This document shows positions 25,050 through 36,648 of a stretch of 64,000 bases of DNA, piece after piece; position 1 is the stretch's first letter, and each line of letters starts with the position of its first letter. The stretch lies in contig JARUPY010000397.1 of the NCBI GenBank assembly GCA_029817715.1, forward strand, positions 4,340,001 through 4,404,000, read 5' to 3'. Position numbers and translations under genes: made by a program. The notes below the pieces were generated by a model. That model was not told the origin of the DNA. It did not search any database and saw only the letters and a program-made list of their open reading frames with translations. Source of the stretch: Melastoma dodecandrum. Its lineage: Eukaryota > Streptophyta > Magnoliopsida > Myrtales > Melastomataceae.

Positions 25050-28000
25050 ATGGCGACTGCTGCGGTAGTTGCCACCTGCTCCACCATTGGAGTCCGCTGC
25101 TTCGTGTCCAACGGCCCGCGGCTCGCGACGTCCAGCAGGACCGTCGGTTCGTTCTCCGCCGTTTCCAGTAAGAAGGAGCCTCCCTCATCCCCGAAGAAAG
25201 GAATCCACAAGGTCTGGAAATGGCTGTCTCGTTTTTGCTTGCCTAGCGTTGGCTTTTGGTTTGATTAAAGCTGGTGTCCTGCGTTTTGCTGTGTCAGAGA
25301 GGCGTGTTGAATGCGCCTTGTCTTTTGCTTTGACCCCTAGGGCAGGAAATTTATCTGGCATGCTAATATGCAAGCCCCTCGACTGAAGATATACTCAAAC
25401 TCGTATATGGCACGTGAATGATTCGAGCTCAAGCAGCTAGCATTCCTAATCGTGTTTTTAAAATTTGTGGGAATCCAAAGATTTTCTTCTCAAGCTCTAA
25501 TGTAGGTAAGTTCCAGCCAAGCCCACAGTTCAACTTTTCAGCTTGTCACAGTAATGAGTAGTTATGTTATGCTTTTACTATCTCTTTCTTTTTGTTTTTG
25601 ACGGACGTAAAATTTTATTCATAAATGTTTGATAGATATTTGCCCAGATGCACAAATATTACAACAAAGTCGCACTTCTCCAATGCCTTGTGAATACATC
25701 TTTTCTTTCTGATTCAGGGGAAGATAATATCGCAGAAAAAGTATCCCGGAAGATAAAAAGAAGAGAGGCCTTATCCCTTTGTCGATGGTGATAGGACTAG
25801 AGGAGATGATGGGTCGTCTGATTCCAGAAGCTTTGGCTCCTTTGGCATGCAAAAGAAAGAAAAAAGGGCTGTACTTTATGATTTGAAGGAGCAGCAGGTA
25901 AGAATTATGCGTAAGGACTCATGTAACTGTAATTGGCATTAGTTTTGAGTTCTCAACTCCGAACCCTTCAAAAGTTAACCGAACACCACCATATTTAACA
26001 TTGTAATTACAGGTTGAAACCGGGAACTTCCAAGATGCAGCTTTCCTCAATGCTGTCGTCAAGGTGAGATATCCCTGTCCCTTTCAACAACAATTATGAC
26101 TTTCCGAATTGCCTGCATTGTGTAGCTGGAGTATTATAGATGTTTTATTCAGTTTATGGAATTTCTTTTTATGAAGGTAATTTTATTAGAAAACATGTAC
26201 ATGTATGTAGCAATACTAAAATAATGTTTTATGAGCCCCAACAAAATACAAAAATACAACACCATCTGGAGATAAATTTGGGGGAAAGATCATTCGGCAC
26301 TCGGCCAGTGCAGTCATTTATTTTTGTGACACTTGCTTATTTTTTTGGGTAATTTATGTTTTGGTGGCGCCTTTAGATGTACTGCACCCACACTGCCCCT
26401 GACTATTCTCTTCCCTGGCAAAAGCAAAGCCAATTTACAAGTACCGGAAGGTGGCTTCCTGTACGAATTCTTATGTTATTCTTTGCTTTCAACGTGACAA
26501 TTTCGCATCCTAAGGTTGAAGTTTGCCCCTTTACTTATTATTGCAATTTTCATAATGCAGTGCTTTTATGATTGGAGATGGTAAACTCTTGACAAATGCA
26601 CACTGTGGAACATTATACACAGGTAACCTTTCAAAAGCGTTTTGTAAAAATATATGATGTCCCCAGTAGCTTCTTAATCAAGGCTATAGAAGTGAAGTGT
26701 GAATGGCATCTCGCTTGAATTACTTTTCATGTAGTTTAGGGGCTATTTTGATGGACCAAAAGATTCGCATTTATAATTAAAATGTTATTTCTTGTATGGT
26801 TGTAAAAGTGAACTATTGAAGGTCTAAAAGTTGAAGAAAGTGAGGTAACATTCACCTGTCAATACCTGTCAGGTGAAAGTGAAGAGAAGAGGAGATGATA
26901 CAAAGTATGTGACAAAGGTAATGCTGTTGCAAAATTGTACCTTTTTTCCCAGCATGACATTCCCAACTATTATTGCCAGATTAGAAAGAACTTTTGCTCT
27001 AGCTTTGCCTTTTGTTAACTTCACCTAGAAATGTCTGTCCAATTGAACTTGAATTCTCGAAACTTCTACCTTTCTGAGGTCAAATATGGAAACTTTTCCG
27101 TGGGAAAGGAAATTTGTTGGACATTATAGGAAAAGCGCTTACGTGGGTCCACAAGGGGGAAGATAAAAGGGTGTGATTTGCATTTTTCATTGAACAAAAT
27201 ATTTTCCACTCTTGAAAGGGGTGTTGGGGGGTTGACAACAGTATACTATTCTTTTTCATTCTCTGTTGAGATGTGTCTTTCCTATTTTCCAACTACATAT
27301 TTATTAGCAGTAATGTATCACCTACATTAAGGACAAGGGCAAATAGTTCTTTGTTTGAAATTTGTGGTTCTCGACATCAACCATTTGTACAATATTGATT
27401 TTTCTTTTGCATGGATAGGTTTTAGCTAAAGGAGTTGATTGCGACATAGCGTTACTTTCTGTGGAGAATGATGAATTCTGGAAGGGAGCTGAACCTTTAC
27501 TGTATTCTTTCAAGAACACTTTTCCAAAGTAATGTAGGATTTTCTCCTATTGGATTATCTATGAAGTTGGGATAGTTTGTGGGCTTTCTCTTGCAAGTTG
27601 TGTTAACTCCAGCTACTCTTGGCAGGATGCAGTAACTGTTTATGCATCTTTACTGTAATTGAATAACGAAGTCCTTGATCAAGTTGCATATCATTATTTT
27701 CCATGTCAAATTTTTTGCTGGCTTGATTTTCCCTGGTGTTCTGCAAGCTCTCTATCTCGTTTGTTTTTCCTATTATGCTCATATCTGTCATATAATTTTG
27801 TTCTCCACTAATATGTTGGCAAGATCCTTTGAATGACAAGTTATGAAACAGCATTGTGTTTTTTCTCCAAAATAAGGGACAAGTTTATCTCAGAACTTAA
27901 ATTTATTCTTTCAGGTTACATCTTACGCTCATGGATCATCCGATCTGCTTGGAATACAAATAGATGCAGCCATTAATCCTGGTTTGTGATCCTTTCTTTG

Positions 28001-31000
28001 TGTGGCTTAGAACAGTCAACTATATTTAAGCCTTAGTGGTTCGTTATCTTCTGATATTGTCCAGTTCTCAATCTTTGAGTAATTGCTTATAATTCCTAGC
28101 TTGTAGGCAATAGTGGCGGCCCTGCATTTAACGATCAAGGGGAGTGCATTGGGGTTGCTTTCCAGGTATCTTCTTTTGTTTAAGGAAATTGTCATGATAT
28201 AGATGCCCCTAGCAGAGATTTCATTTTGGGTGGAAGTTAGCTAGGCTTGGTACATCTGTGCTCATAACTTGTTGATATTTGATCTTTTAATAATTTCTAA
28301 CCAGTAAGACCTTCCTTCCGAATTATGTTGGGTTGAACAACCCTTGCTCTCTTCGAAAGTAGCCCAGAGTTCTGATAAAATATTTGTTCTAGGTATACAG
28401 ATCTGAAGAGGCTGAGAATATTGGGTATGAGATTCCCGCAACAGTTATCTCTCATTTTCTGAATGACTATGAGCGGAATGGGAAGTACACTGGTGAGAAC
28501 TCTTTTTGTTTGTAATTAATTCTATTTCCTTGTTCTTCTGACCTGTACTGACTATTGAAGAGTGTGATCCATGTTTATCGAGTAACTCAATCCAAACCCT
28601 GTCTTCTTTTTGGTGCAAGCACAAAAAATGCCGTACCAGTGTAATTATTCAAAGAAAATTCACTGTGAAACTATTGCTTCCTTTGAAGGCTGTCATTATG
28701 TCAAGTCAGTATTCATGTTAGTATGTGATTCTAATTATTGATTCATTCTACACGAATTGTTTGTTGGTTTCTGGGAGTGTTGTCAATGGCCCAATTGCCA
28801 GATAAACGTGTAATACATTTAGATTATTGCAGAAGTAATCAAAGTTGTCCTTGGTGGTGTCTGCAAGTTTGTCCTTCCAAAATTCCTACAATTTTGCCTA
28901 AGTCTCTTCACTATTAGGGAGATTTGTTTTTGGTATATGAAATGGCCTGATCGATAATCCTGATTGTATGTATCATTAATTCAGTCGATTCAGTAAAACA
29001 TAGTTGATGTCGAATGTGATGCTTCTTCTGAGGTGGATTGCTCTAATTGTGCTTTCATGATGTGTGTAAGACTTTCGGAGGTGTAATTAGCTCATTTATG
29101 GACTGGTTTACTATTTTAACTGTCCTGGAAAATATTTAAGAAAACATGTGTTTATACTTTTGAAGGTTTCCCTTGTCTTGGAGTATTGTTGCAAAAGTTG
29201 GAAAATCCAGCCCTGCGTGCTTGCTTAAAAGTAGAGTCAAATGAGGTACATACCTACCCAGAGTACTTTTTCTCACCTAAAATGAATATAGTTCTTTCCC
29301 CCCTTAAGTTCCCCTTATATGCCCTTGTGATTTTATTAGGATTTTTCCCTTGGTTTTTTTGTCATTCAGTGCGTGCTTGTTAGAAAAGTGGAACCCACTT
29401 CTGATGCAAATAAAGTTTTGAAGGAGGTATGTCCTTGTTGTCGCCCTTTTTGGTTGTTATGAAACATGTTTGTGTTATTAAAATATAATTTGTTTAGAGT
29501 GAAAAAGTACTTATAGCAGAGTCAATTATGTCTTGAAGATTACAAAATCGGGTTCTTAGTGGATTAGCAACTGATGTGTCTGTGTGGTGTGTCCCCGATT
29601 CCTTAACAGTGTGATTTGTGCTTCCATTATGCTCTATTAATTTTTGTCGACTATGTTTTGGAATTCTTTTGTTTGGACTAAATAAAGTTTCTCATTCGCT
29701 CATTCTTAGCTCCTTGAAATGGGGCCGCGCCCAACATTTGCATTGAAAATTCATATAAACATTTTCTGGGAGAGAGAATATCAGTGCGTCAACATTTATG
29801 TAAGCTGCTCACCTCATAACAATAATGAATTGATGTCTGCTTTACTGTTGTTGGTGCGTGTTTTTAGTTGAGATTCTTAGAGGGCTAGTGATTGACTGGA
29901 TTTTTTATTATTTAGTTGTTCAGGGGGATGCCATAGTTAGCTTTGATGATACTCGTGTTGGGTGGGTGCGAGGGAACTGTGCCATTCCGTTCAACTGAGT
30001 GGATTGCATTCCGCTATCTCATCAGTCAAAAGTGAGTTTTTGGTTTCAATTTTGATACTTGATTTCAATTGCCTTTTGTGTGCTCATACGGAATAGCATA
30101 TTTGGGTTCACCAACACCATTGGCTGAAATCTCATTTGTAGTTTGTACAACGATTCTCTAATTAATGCATGAAATTTTCTAGTAGTAGGATGAACGCTCA
30201 GTTTCCTTTTACTTGCTCTGCTCTCACTCAACCTTATATAATCATTGTCACTATTTAAAATTGCATTTGCTCATGCGAATAATTGAAATAATGATTTCAG
30301 TGTATGAGCCAATAATACAATATTTTAATTCAGATTTGCAGGTGATTTTGTGCAACTCGGTATTATTAGAGCGGGGCAATTCATGAAAGTACCTGTCATT
30401 CTGAACCCACGTGTCCATCTAGTATGTAACAAGAGTATTTCATTATATGACCGCATATTGGCTCGAGAATTCTGAAATACAACTCTCACATCCATCTTTG
30501 TCACATTTTAAGGTACCCTATCACATCGAAAGTGGGCAGCCCTCTTACCTGATTATAGCCGGCTTGGTGTTTACTCCACTCTCAGAACCACTGATTGAGT
30601 ATGCCCGTAAACAGATGTATATTTTTTTATTGGGAAACCGTTTGGTGCGATTTTTGAATTATGGTGTTTTGAATTCGGCGTGCTCTTAAACAATTGGTTT
30701 GTTTTATGTAGCGAGGAGTGTGAAGATTCAATAGGGGTAACTGTCTGCCATCTCTTTATCAAAGACTGCTTCGTTGCTGTTTGTCCTGACTATATTTGAT
30801 CCTTTTTTATTGTTGTAATTGTTCAGTTAAAACTATTAGCAAAGGCACTCCACTCTTTGGCGAGATTCAAGGGTGAACAAATAGTGATCCTATCTCAGGT
30901 AGTTATTCTACGGACAACGTAAACAGTTGGTTACACGCCATGTTTAAATAACCTGTGAATTGCGATTCTGGGATATTAATGTGCTGTATTTCTATCCCGA

Positions 31001-31587
31001 GGCTTTGCCTGTCTGATTGTCACTTTGGTGTCTGTTGCATTATAGGTGTTGGCAAACGATGCCAACATTGGATATGAAGACATGCGTAATCAACAGGCAA
31101 GTAGCCATCCTATGAGAACAATGAAGTCGAAACTTGCAGCATCTTTCTTAATCATAAGAAATGATCTCACTGCGGGTTTTCTCTTTGGCAGGTCCTGAAG
31201 TTCAACGGAACTCGAATAAAGAACATTCACCACTTAGCCCACCTCGTCGACTGTAAGTGAACCATAGTCTTTTTGTCCCGGAAAGTGGTTTGATTATATA
31301 CTCTGCCGGTAGTGATGGTAGTTCATCTTCTTCATCCATCAGCGTGCAAGGATAAGTATTTGGTATTCGAATGCGATGACAACTACGTCGCCGTGTTGGA
31401 GAGGGAAGCTGCCACCGCCACATCTTCCTGCATTCTGAAGGACTACGGGATCCCATCCGAAAGATCCCCTGATCTCTTGGAGCAGTATGTGGACTCCACC
31501 GCAGATAATGAAGCAGCAGAACAGGATTTCGGAGATAGTCCAGTTTCCAGTCTTGATATCGAAAATGAGGGGATCCTGTGGGCGTAG
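25050..31587 (+). pseudogene. DEG2: DEG2-like chloroplast serine protease, disrupted
   Basis: About 21 exons match plant DEG2 (Deg/HtrA protease of the thylakoid stroma side), from MATAAVVATC at 25050 to the stop at 31587. Catalytic residues remain: His in LLTNAHC (26561-26622), Asp in VDCDIALL (27419 on), Ser in GNSGGPAF (28106 on), followed by PDZ-type regions and the C-terminal exon 31343-31587. Four lesions are seen. An in-frame TAA lies at 25754-25756. Two bases are missing in exon 26561-26622, right after NAHC, so the phase no longer fits the next exon. The exon at 27626 keeps only DAVTV and lacks the following GYPLGGDTIS-type segment of about 20 residues. A TGGG duplication near 29966 shifts frame. 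Most other splice sites and frames are intact, including a GC donor at 31097, so loss looks recent. Assembly error could explain single indels but hardly the missing segment. Confidence 0.82.
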
Positions 31588-31956
31588 TCAACCGGTTGCT
31601 GCCGAATCAAAAGCCAAATGCTCCTTCCATATCGGCCAATTCGCCTGCTGTCATTTCGCTCATGTATATACTGCAACATTTCTTTATTTTTGGCAAAAGA
31701 GTCGGTGTAGCGATTTTTCTTGGTGAGATTTCGGTGATTGGTAAGTTTCATCCGAATTATATGTTCAAATAGGAAGTGAAATTGAAGGTATAGCGCAGAC
31801 AAATCACCATCCATTTATTCTCAAACCCCCGCCTCTCCTTTCCGACAATCTCACACCACCCCAAAGCGAAAAGGAAACAGAGACACCTGCCTCATCCCAA
31901 GTGAAGCCAAACGCTGTCGTATAGGGTGGGAGTGGCTCGGCAAACTCCATCCCTTG

Positions 31957-32330
31957 TCAGAACGGCGGACCTCCCGGAGGCCCGTACGGTCCGCGAGGGC
32001 CACCAAAGCAGTCTTGTAGCAACCAGCAGCAACACAGGCAGTAGAAGCTGCGGAAAACCAACGTAGAAAGATTGTTCCATGGGCTGAAACCATAAATAAG
32101 CGTGCAAATTGTACAACATTCGTGATCGCTCACCATGAAGACACCATGCTGCACAAGCCATCGAAGCATCCTCCGAAGAACCCTCCCGGTCCGAAGAAAC
32201 CTGGCCCCCAAGGACCGCCAGGTCCTGGTCCCCAAGGTCCTCCAGGTCCTGGACCCCATCCGCCCGGTCCTCCCGGTCCAGGGCCGAAACCGAACCCTCC
32301 TCCCGGACCACCAGGTCCTCCTGGTCCCAT
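31957..32330 (-). CDS. Small Gly/Pro-rich, Cys-rich membrane-type protein
   Basis: Two exons, 32134-32330 and 31957-32047, encode 95 residues. The first 50 or so are GPGGPGG-type repeats with Trp and Phe. They are followed by FFGGCFDGLCSMVSSC, then FYCLCCCWLLQDCF across the splice site, and a proline-rich tail (GGPRGPYGPPGGPPF). The Cys-rich hydrophobic block resembles the CYSTM module of small plant stress-related membrane proteins, but the match is loose. The splice phases fit (TG|C gives Cys), and an in-frame stop lies upstream of the ATG. A collagen-like frame on the opposite strand (32122-32436) is the antisense of the GGP codons. Function unknown. Confidence 0.65.
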
Positions 32331-33496
32331 AGTTACCGCCGCCGAACTGGAATCAAAATGCTGCCACTACGACGCGAGGTACAAGCCGATACAGCGCTCC
32401 AACTGTGCAATGCAGTCGCTCTACGCTCAGCTATAAAAGAATGGGTCCCAGTCACGGAAGAACCATGAAGTCCATTTCGTGGGCAGGGGGGTGACCTTAT
32501 TGGGGACAGTTGAGGAATTATCCCTAAGATCTACACTTTGCTTACATCCTAAGTATTTGCAATAAATGGTTTTCCCCATCCTCTTGTCAACAACCGACCC
32601 CAGACTCACGGGAACAGGCAAAGATCTACCATTCAAAAGCTACCATTCAATAATATCCAAACCTTCAAAGTCAGTAACGTGGTTGAAATCTCCGTGGATA
32701 TGATGAGACTATTCATCCCGGATTCCTTCTCCGGGCCTTTCTCCGGTGTTCTTACATGTATCCCCTGCCTTAGTTGTTTCTCCACCAGCGAGCACGTTCT
32801 CTCGGGGAAGTTGCACCTCCAAGGAAACTCCTGTAAGCTCATTCAATGTCGTCCATCTCATGAATATTCCATTCATTCCATTTGAACTTATATACTCGAG
32901 CCATTTCCCTTATTGACCTGCTTGGTAAGGTGACCAAACTCTGCTCCTGTCCTCTACTTCTCTTCTTCCCTAAATGGAAAGATTCTCCGAACATGCCATT
33001 CATCTGCTTATCCCACTGTTTCTTCCTTCTTCGAGGGCTATAAGAGAAGTCATCAAGGCGAAGAAAGTCAGTTCCGTTCGCTGCATCTGGGAGCAGCAAA
33101 TTGCCATGTTTAGACATTGCTCGTATTTTGTACTTACGACGAAGTCTCATCCCATGCCGAAACTACTGCTGGTGACTTTTGCTAAAACATTTGTAAACAA
33201 AAGATCCCACGTCAGAATGTGCCATGTCAAAGAGAGGTTTATTGATTATGATTGATGTTAGTGAGCAAGATAGAGACTGGATGTTAATGGAGACAGTAGT
33301 CTGTTGGCTGATGGATAAACCCAATGTCTGACAACCACACTCAGCTCCTCCAGGAGCGCTTCAGGCTTGAGTGTTCACGTGCGAGGTCTCGAGAGGACGA
33401 GTGCCCGAGGCTACTGTACTTTGGAGAGTTAACCCTGTGAACAAGCAAGCTTTTTGGCACTCGTGTGTAAGAAAAGCTTCAGAGCTTTACAAGGAA
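32331..33496. other. Unassigned region left of the Copia element
   Basis: Several frames of 60-105 codons occur on both strands (the longest on the minus strand at 32839-33150, basic and without known motif). None shows a domain or clear splice partner. A decayed gene is possible but unsupported. The Copia element at 33502 interrupts this locus, which resumes at 42220. Confidence 0.35.
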
Positions 33497-33501
33497 GTTA
33501 T

Positions 33502-35081
33502 TGTTAGTGTGTGCACTTATGTGCCAAGACACTTTATTGTATTTGTGGATAAATAATTAATAAAGGCGAGTATTTGTCATTGATTATTTTACTTTTCTGC
33601 ACGTAAAATTATTAATGATAAAGTCCCACAGATTATTGAGTATATTAATCTGAAATAGTCCGTGATCGGATAGATGTTTAGAGGGGACATGGACATCTAG
33701 ATCATCGCTAAGTATAGCTGAGGTCAAGATAGACCAAGTGATAGTATATCTAAGTTATACTTATGGGTACCCTAAGATTAGGGATACTGGACACGACCCG
33801 TTTAAGAGGATACCACATATAGAACATCATTGGTCAATCCTCTTTATGGACGAGTGTAACTGATCTTTTGACTTGAGACCTTCATTTATTCTATGCGTGG
33901 AGTTGGCGCACTTTGACGTCGTTAAAAGCAGTCTTTAACCGGATTGTGAGTAATACGATTGTTGGGTGTGTGACAAAGCGTAGAGAGAATAGTGTTGAGT
34001 CAATATAGGATTCATCGCTCTCTTGGATTAGAGAGTTAACATCTAGGCCACTTGATAGAGATATTAGTGACTCTAAAATCCATGGCCATGGGAGGAATGT
34101 TTTACATTCAAGTGAGTCTATTATATCTTGGTAATCAAGTAAAACAATTAATTCGGTGATGATGTATTTTGCGCCGAATTAATTGGGATGTCAGTTAGAT
34201 GAAGAGATTGAATTACACAGTAATCGGTTCATAGTGGTTTATGATTTATAATCATTATCCTAACACGTTGGGTGACTAAAAACTGTTGCTAGACGGTTAC
34301 CTTAGTTTGTGTATGGATATACATTGCCTTCGTGTATAGGACCTAGAGGGTCGCACGCATAGCACGTCGACACGAACATTGTATTTTGATTATTTAGTGG
34401 ATACTAAATTAATCATTTTATTATTTCAGAATTAGAATTAATTGGATTATTAATTTATTCTGAAATATCGGAAGTAAATAAATTGGCCAATATTGAATAT
34501 GGATTTATTCAGGTCAATTTCATTTGTAAGTATAGATTTATTTACATTAAATCTTTAAACATAAAATTCATTTGCATAGTATTTTATTAAAAGCGTTGAT
34601 AATATTATTTTAAAAGTTAAAAGTGATTAATTTTTAAATATTTTATTATAATATGTAACGTACCCTTTTTCAATCAAAGATTTTTTCTACGTTACAAGAT
34701 TTGATTTGTTTTTATTAATGGCAATACGGTGCCAAACAAAAAGATCTCTATCTGAGGAAATCAGTGTGGAAAAAAAAAATACGAGAGCTTAGGATTTTGA
34801 GGGACTTCCGATTTAGAGACTAGACGGATCCAAGAAGCTAGCTCCTGCCGGATCGTCGAGTGTTCGTGATCGCGTGCGCGTGGATACCGCTAGAGGAGTC
34901 ACACGTGGGGCTCTTACTTATTCGCGACTCTGTTCTAATTTACCGGAAATTTCGAGGTACGATTTCCGGATAAATTTTTCTGGTTGCTGTATCTCAAATA
35001 TATTATACGTACCATGATGATCTTGTGATTTGGGGCTGAAAAATCTAATTTTACCACTTCCGCTGCGCCTGAATTCCTTCA
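33502..35081 (+). repeat. 5' LTR of the Copia element
   Basis: Starts TGTTAGTGTGTGCAC and ends GAATTCCTTCA. Nearly identical to 40633-42214. Differences noticed include G/A near 34092, changes at 'CCAAGAAGCTAGCTCC' near 34830, and the length of the A run near 34770. A more diverged solo copy of the same family lies at 46273-48118 on the minus strand. Confidence 0.95.
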
Positions 35082-35083
35082 AA

Positions 35084-35098
35084 TGGCATCAGAGCCTG
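35084..35098 (+). other. tRNA-Met primer-binding site
   Basis: TGGCATCAGAGCCTG lies two bases after the 5' LTR. It differs by one base in its first dozen from TGGTATCAGAGC, the usual initiator tRNA-Met primer site of plant Copia elements. Confidence 0.8.
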
Positions 35099-36648
35099 TT
35101 CTTGGTTGAAACGTATATTTTTTATAATAATCTGGACGATATTGTTTTTAATCAAAAATAAATTTTATATATCAAAATAATCTTATTTGGTTGATATATT
35201 ATTATCGTCCTGCTAAATCTCAAAGAGGAGATTTTATGAAATTTTCTAAGCTGAGAATTAAATGTATTTAATAATTATTTGTTGTGAACCATACGATACT
35301 TGTTCAAGAAAAACATATAATTATATAATAGACAACCATAAATTCTTGTTGTACGAGAATCAGAATCTCAAAGTTGAGATTTGGTAAGATATTTGAAACA
35401 AATTATGGTTTAAAATTCCCTCTGTCTTAATGATATTACGAGAATTAATATTTTAGACAACAAATCACAAAGTTGTGATTGTTTTAACAATTCGCAAATT
35501 GTGATCTTTTTAATATTAATAATATTATAATAAGGATTATTATGATATTAAAATTATTCACTTATAAATTATGAGTTCGGCAAGTCTGTGGAATTAGAAT
35601 CCATTAATTATTATATATAATTATTAAACTTATATTCTACAGAAAACCAATTATTATTTTGACCAATTTCCATAATATGTCTAAACGGGCGGTGATCTAG
35701 AGGGATTGCTATATTTAGTCCGGTGATTAATTCCATTGATTTTAATGTAATAAATCAAGTGAAATAAAATAACGGAAATTGTGTTAAAACAAAATATCCT
35801 GAGATGTATGGATGATCAGATGGATTAAATAAAAGTTTTACCCAAGTTCTTAAATTACTAAATTTAAGATTATCAATTCTGAGTCTAGAATTCCAAAATT
35901 ATAATGGGTAAACTTAACAATTGTGGGTCCAAGTATTCAACCGTGGTTTGGGCAAATCCAAGAGAATTAATTACAAGATAATTAATTTCGATCAAGTAAT
36001 GTAGAGGCCGACCAATAATTAATTATAAGATAAATAATTAATTTAAAAGTCTGAAAATAAAATTATAATAATAATTTTATTATTATAATGGTCGGTTGAA
36101 ATGGACAAATATGTCCTACGAAGTATTTTAATGGTGAGACAACAACAAATAAAATCCTTAAATATTAAGTCAATTATTTTATATAGGCCCTCCATTAATA
36201 TTTATTATAATAGTCAGATTTTTCCCATGAGTCGGTACAGCTTAGCTGTGGGCTTCTGGTAGAACATTTGTAATTTATTCTAAATGATTAATGGGTCGAC
36301 TTAACTCAATTTAGTTGACTTGTTTAGCTCAGCTAAGGTCAGCTTTTTGAGGGGCAAGTGTTGAGTTTAAGAGTTATTAGACTTAACGTGAAAATACCGA
36401 AAGTCACACAGATAATTGTGATTGGCGAGTTAAGGCCTACTTGTTTTATGTGGTGTGTAGGTACAGCTCAGCTGTGTGCATACTTCATGTTTCGAGATTT
36501 CGGTCCCAGTAGGAATTATTAACCAACAAATTCCCGATTTCAACAGAAGGGGCTGTTGTTTTCGAATAAAATAGTGGGAGCTATATTAAAGTCCTTTATT
36601 AATTAATATTCCACAAATACTAAAACTCTGCTTTAAATTATTTTGTAG
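35099..36648 (+). other. AT-rich untranslated leader of the Copia element
   Basis: About 1.5 kb with no open frame, between primer site and gag. It is very AT-rich and contains repeated phrases such as 'CAGCTNAGCTGTG' near 36238 and 36465 and short dyads around TAATTAATTA. The leader would hold packaging and dimerisation signals, none of which can be recognised here. Confidence 0.6.

Noticed and set aside
32122..32436. Collagen-like GPP frame on the plus strand
   Set aside because: It is the antisense of the GGP-repeat exon on the minus strand, whose spliced frame ends in a better supported Cys-rich module.
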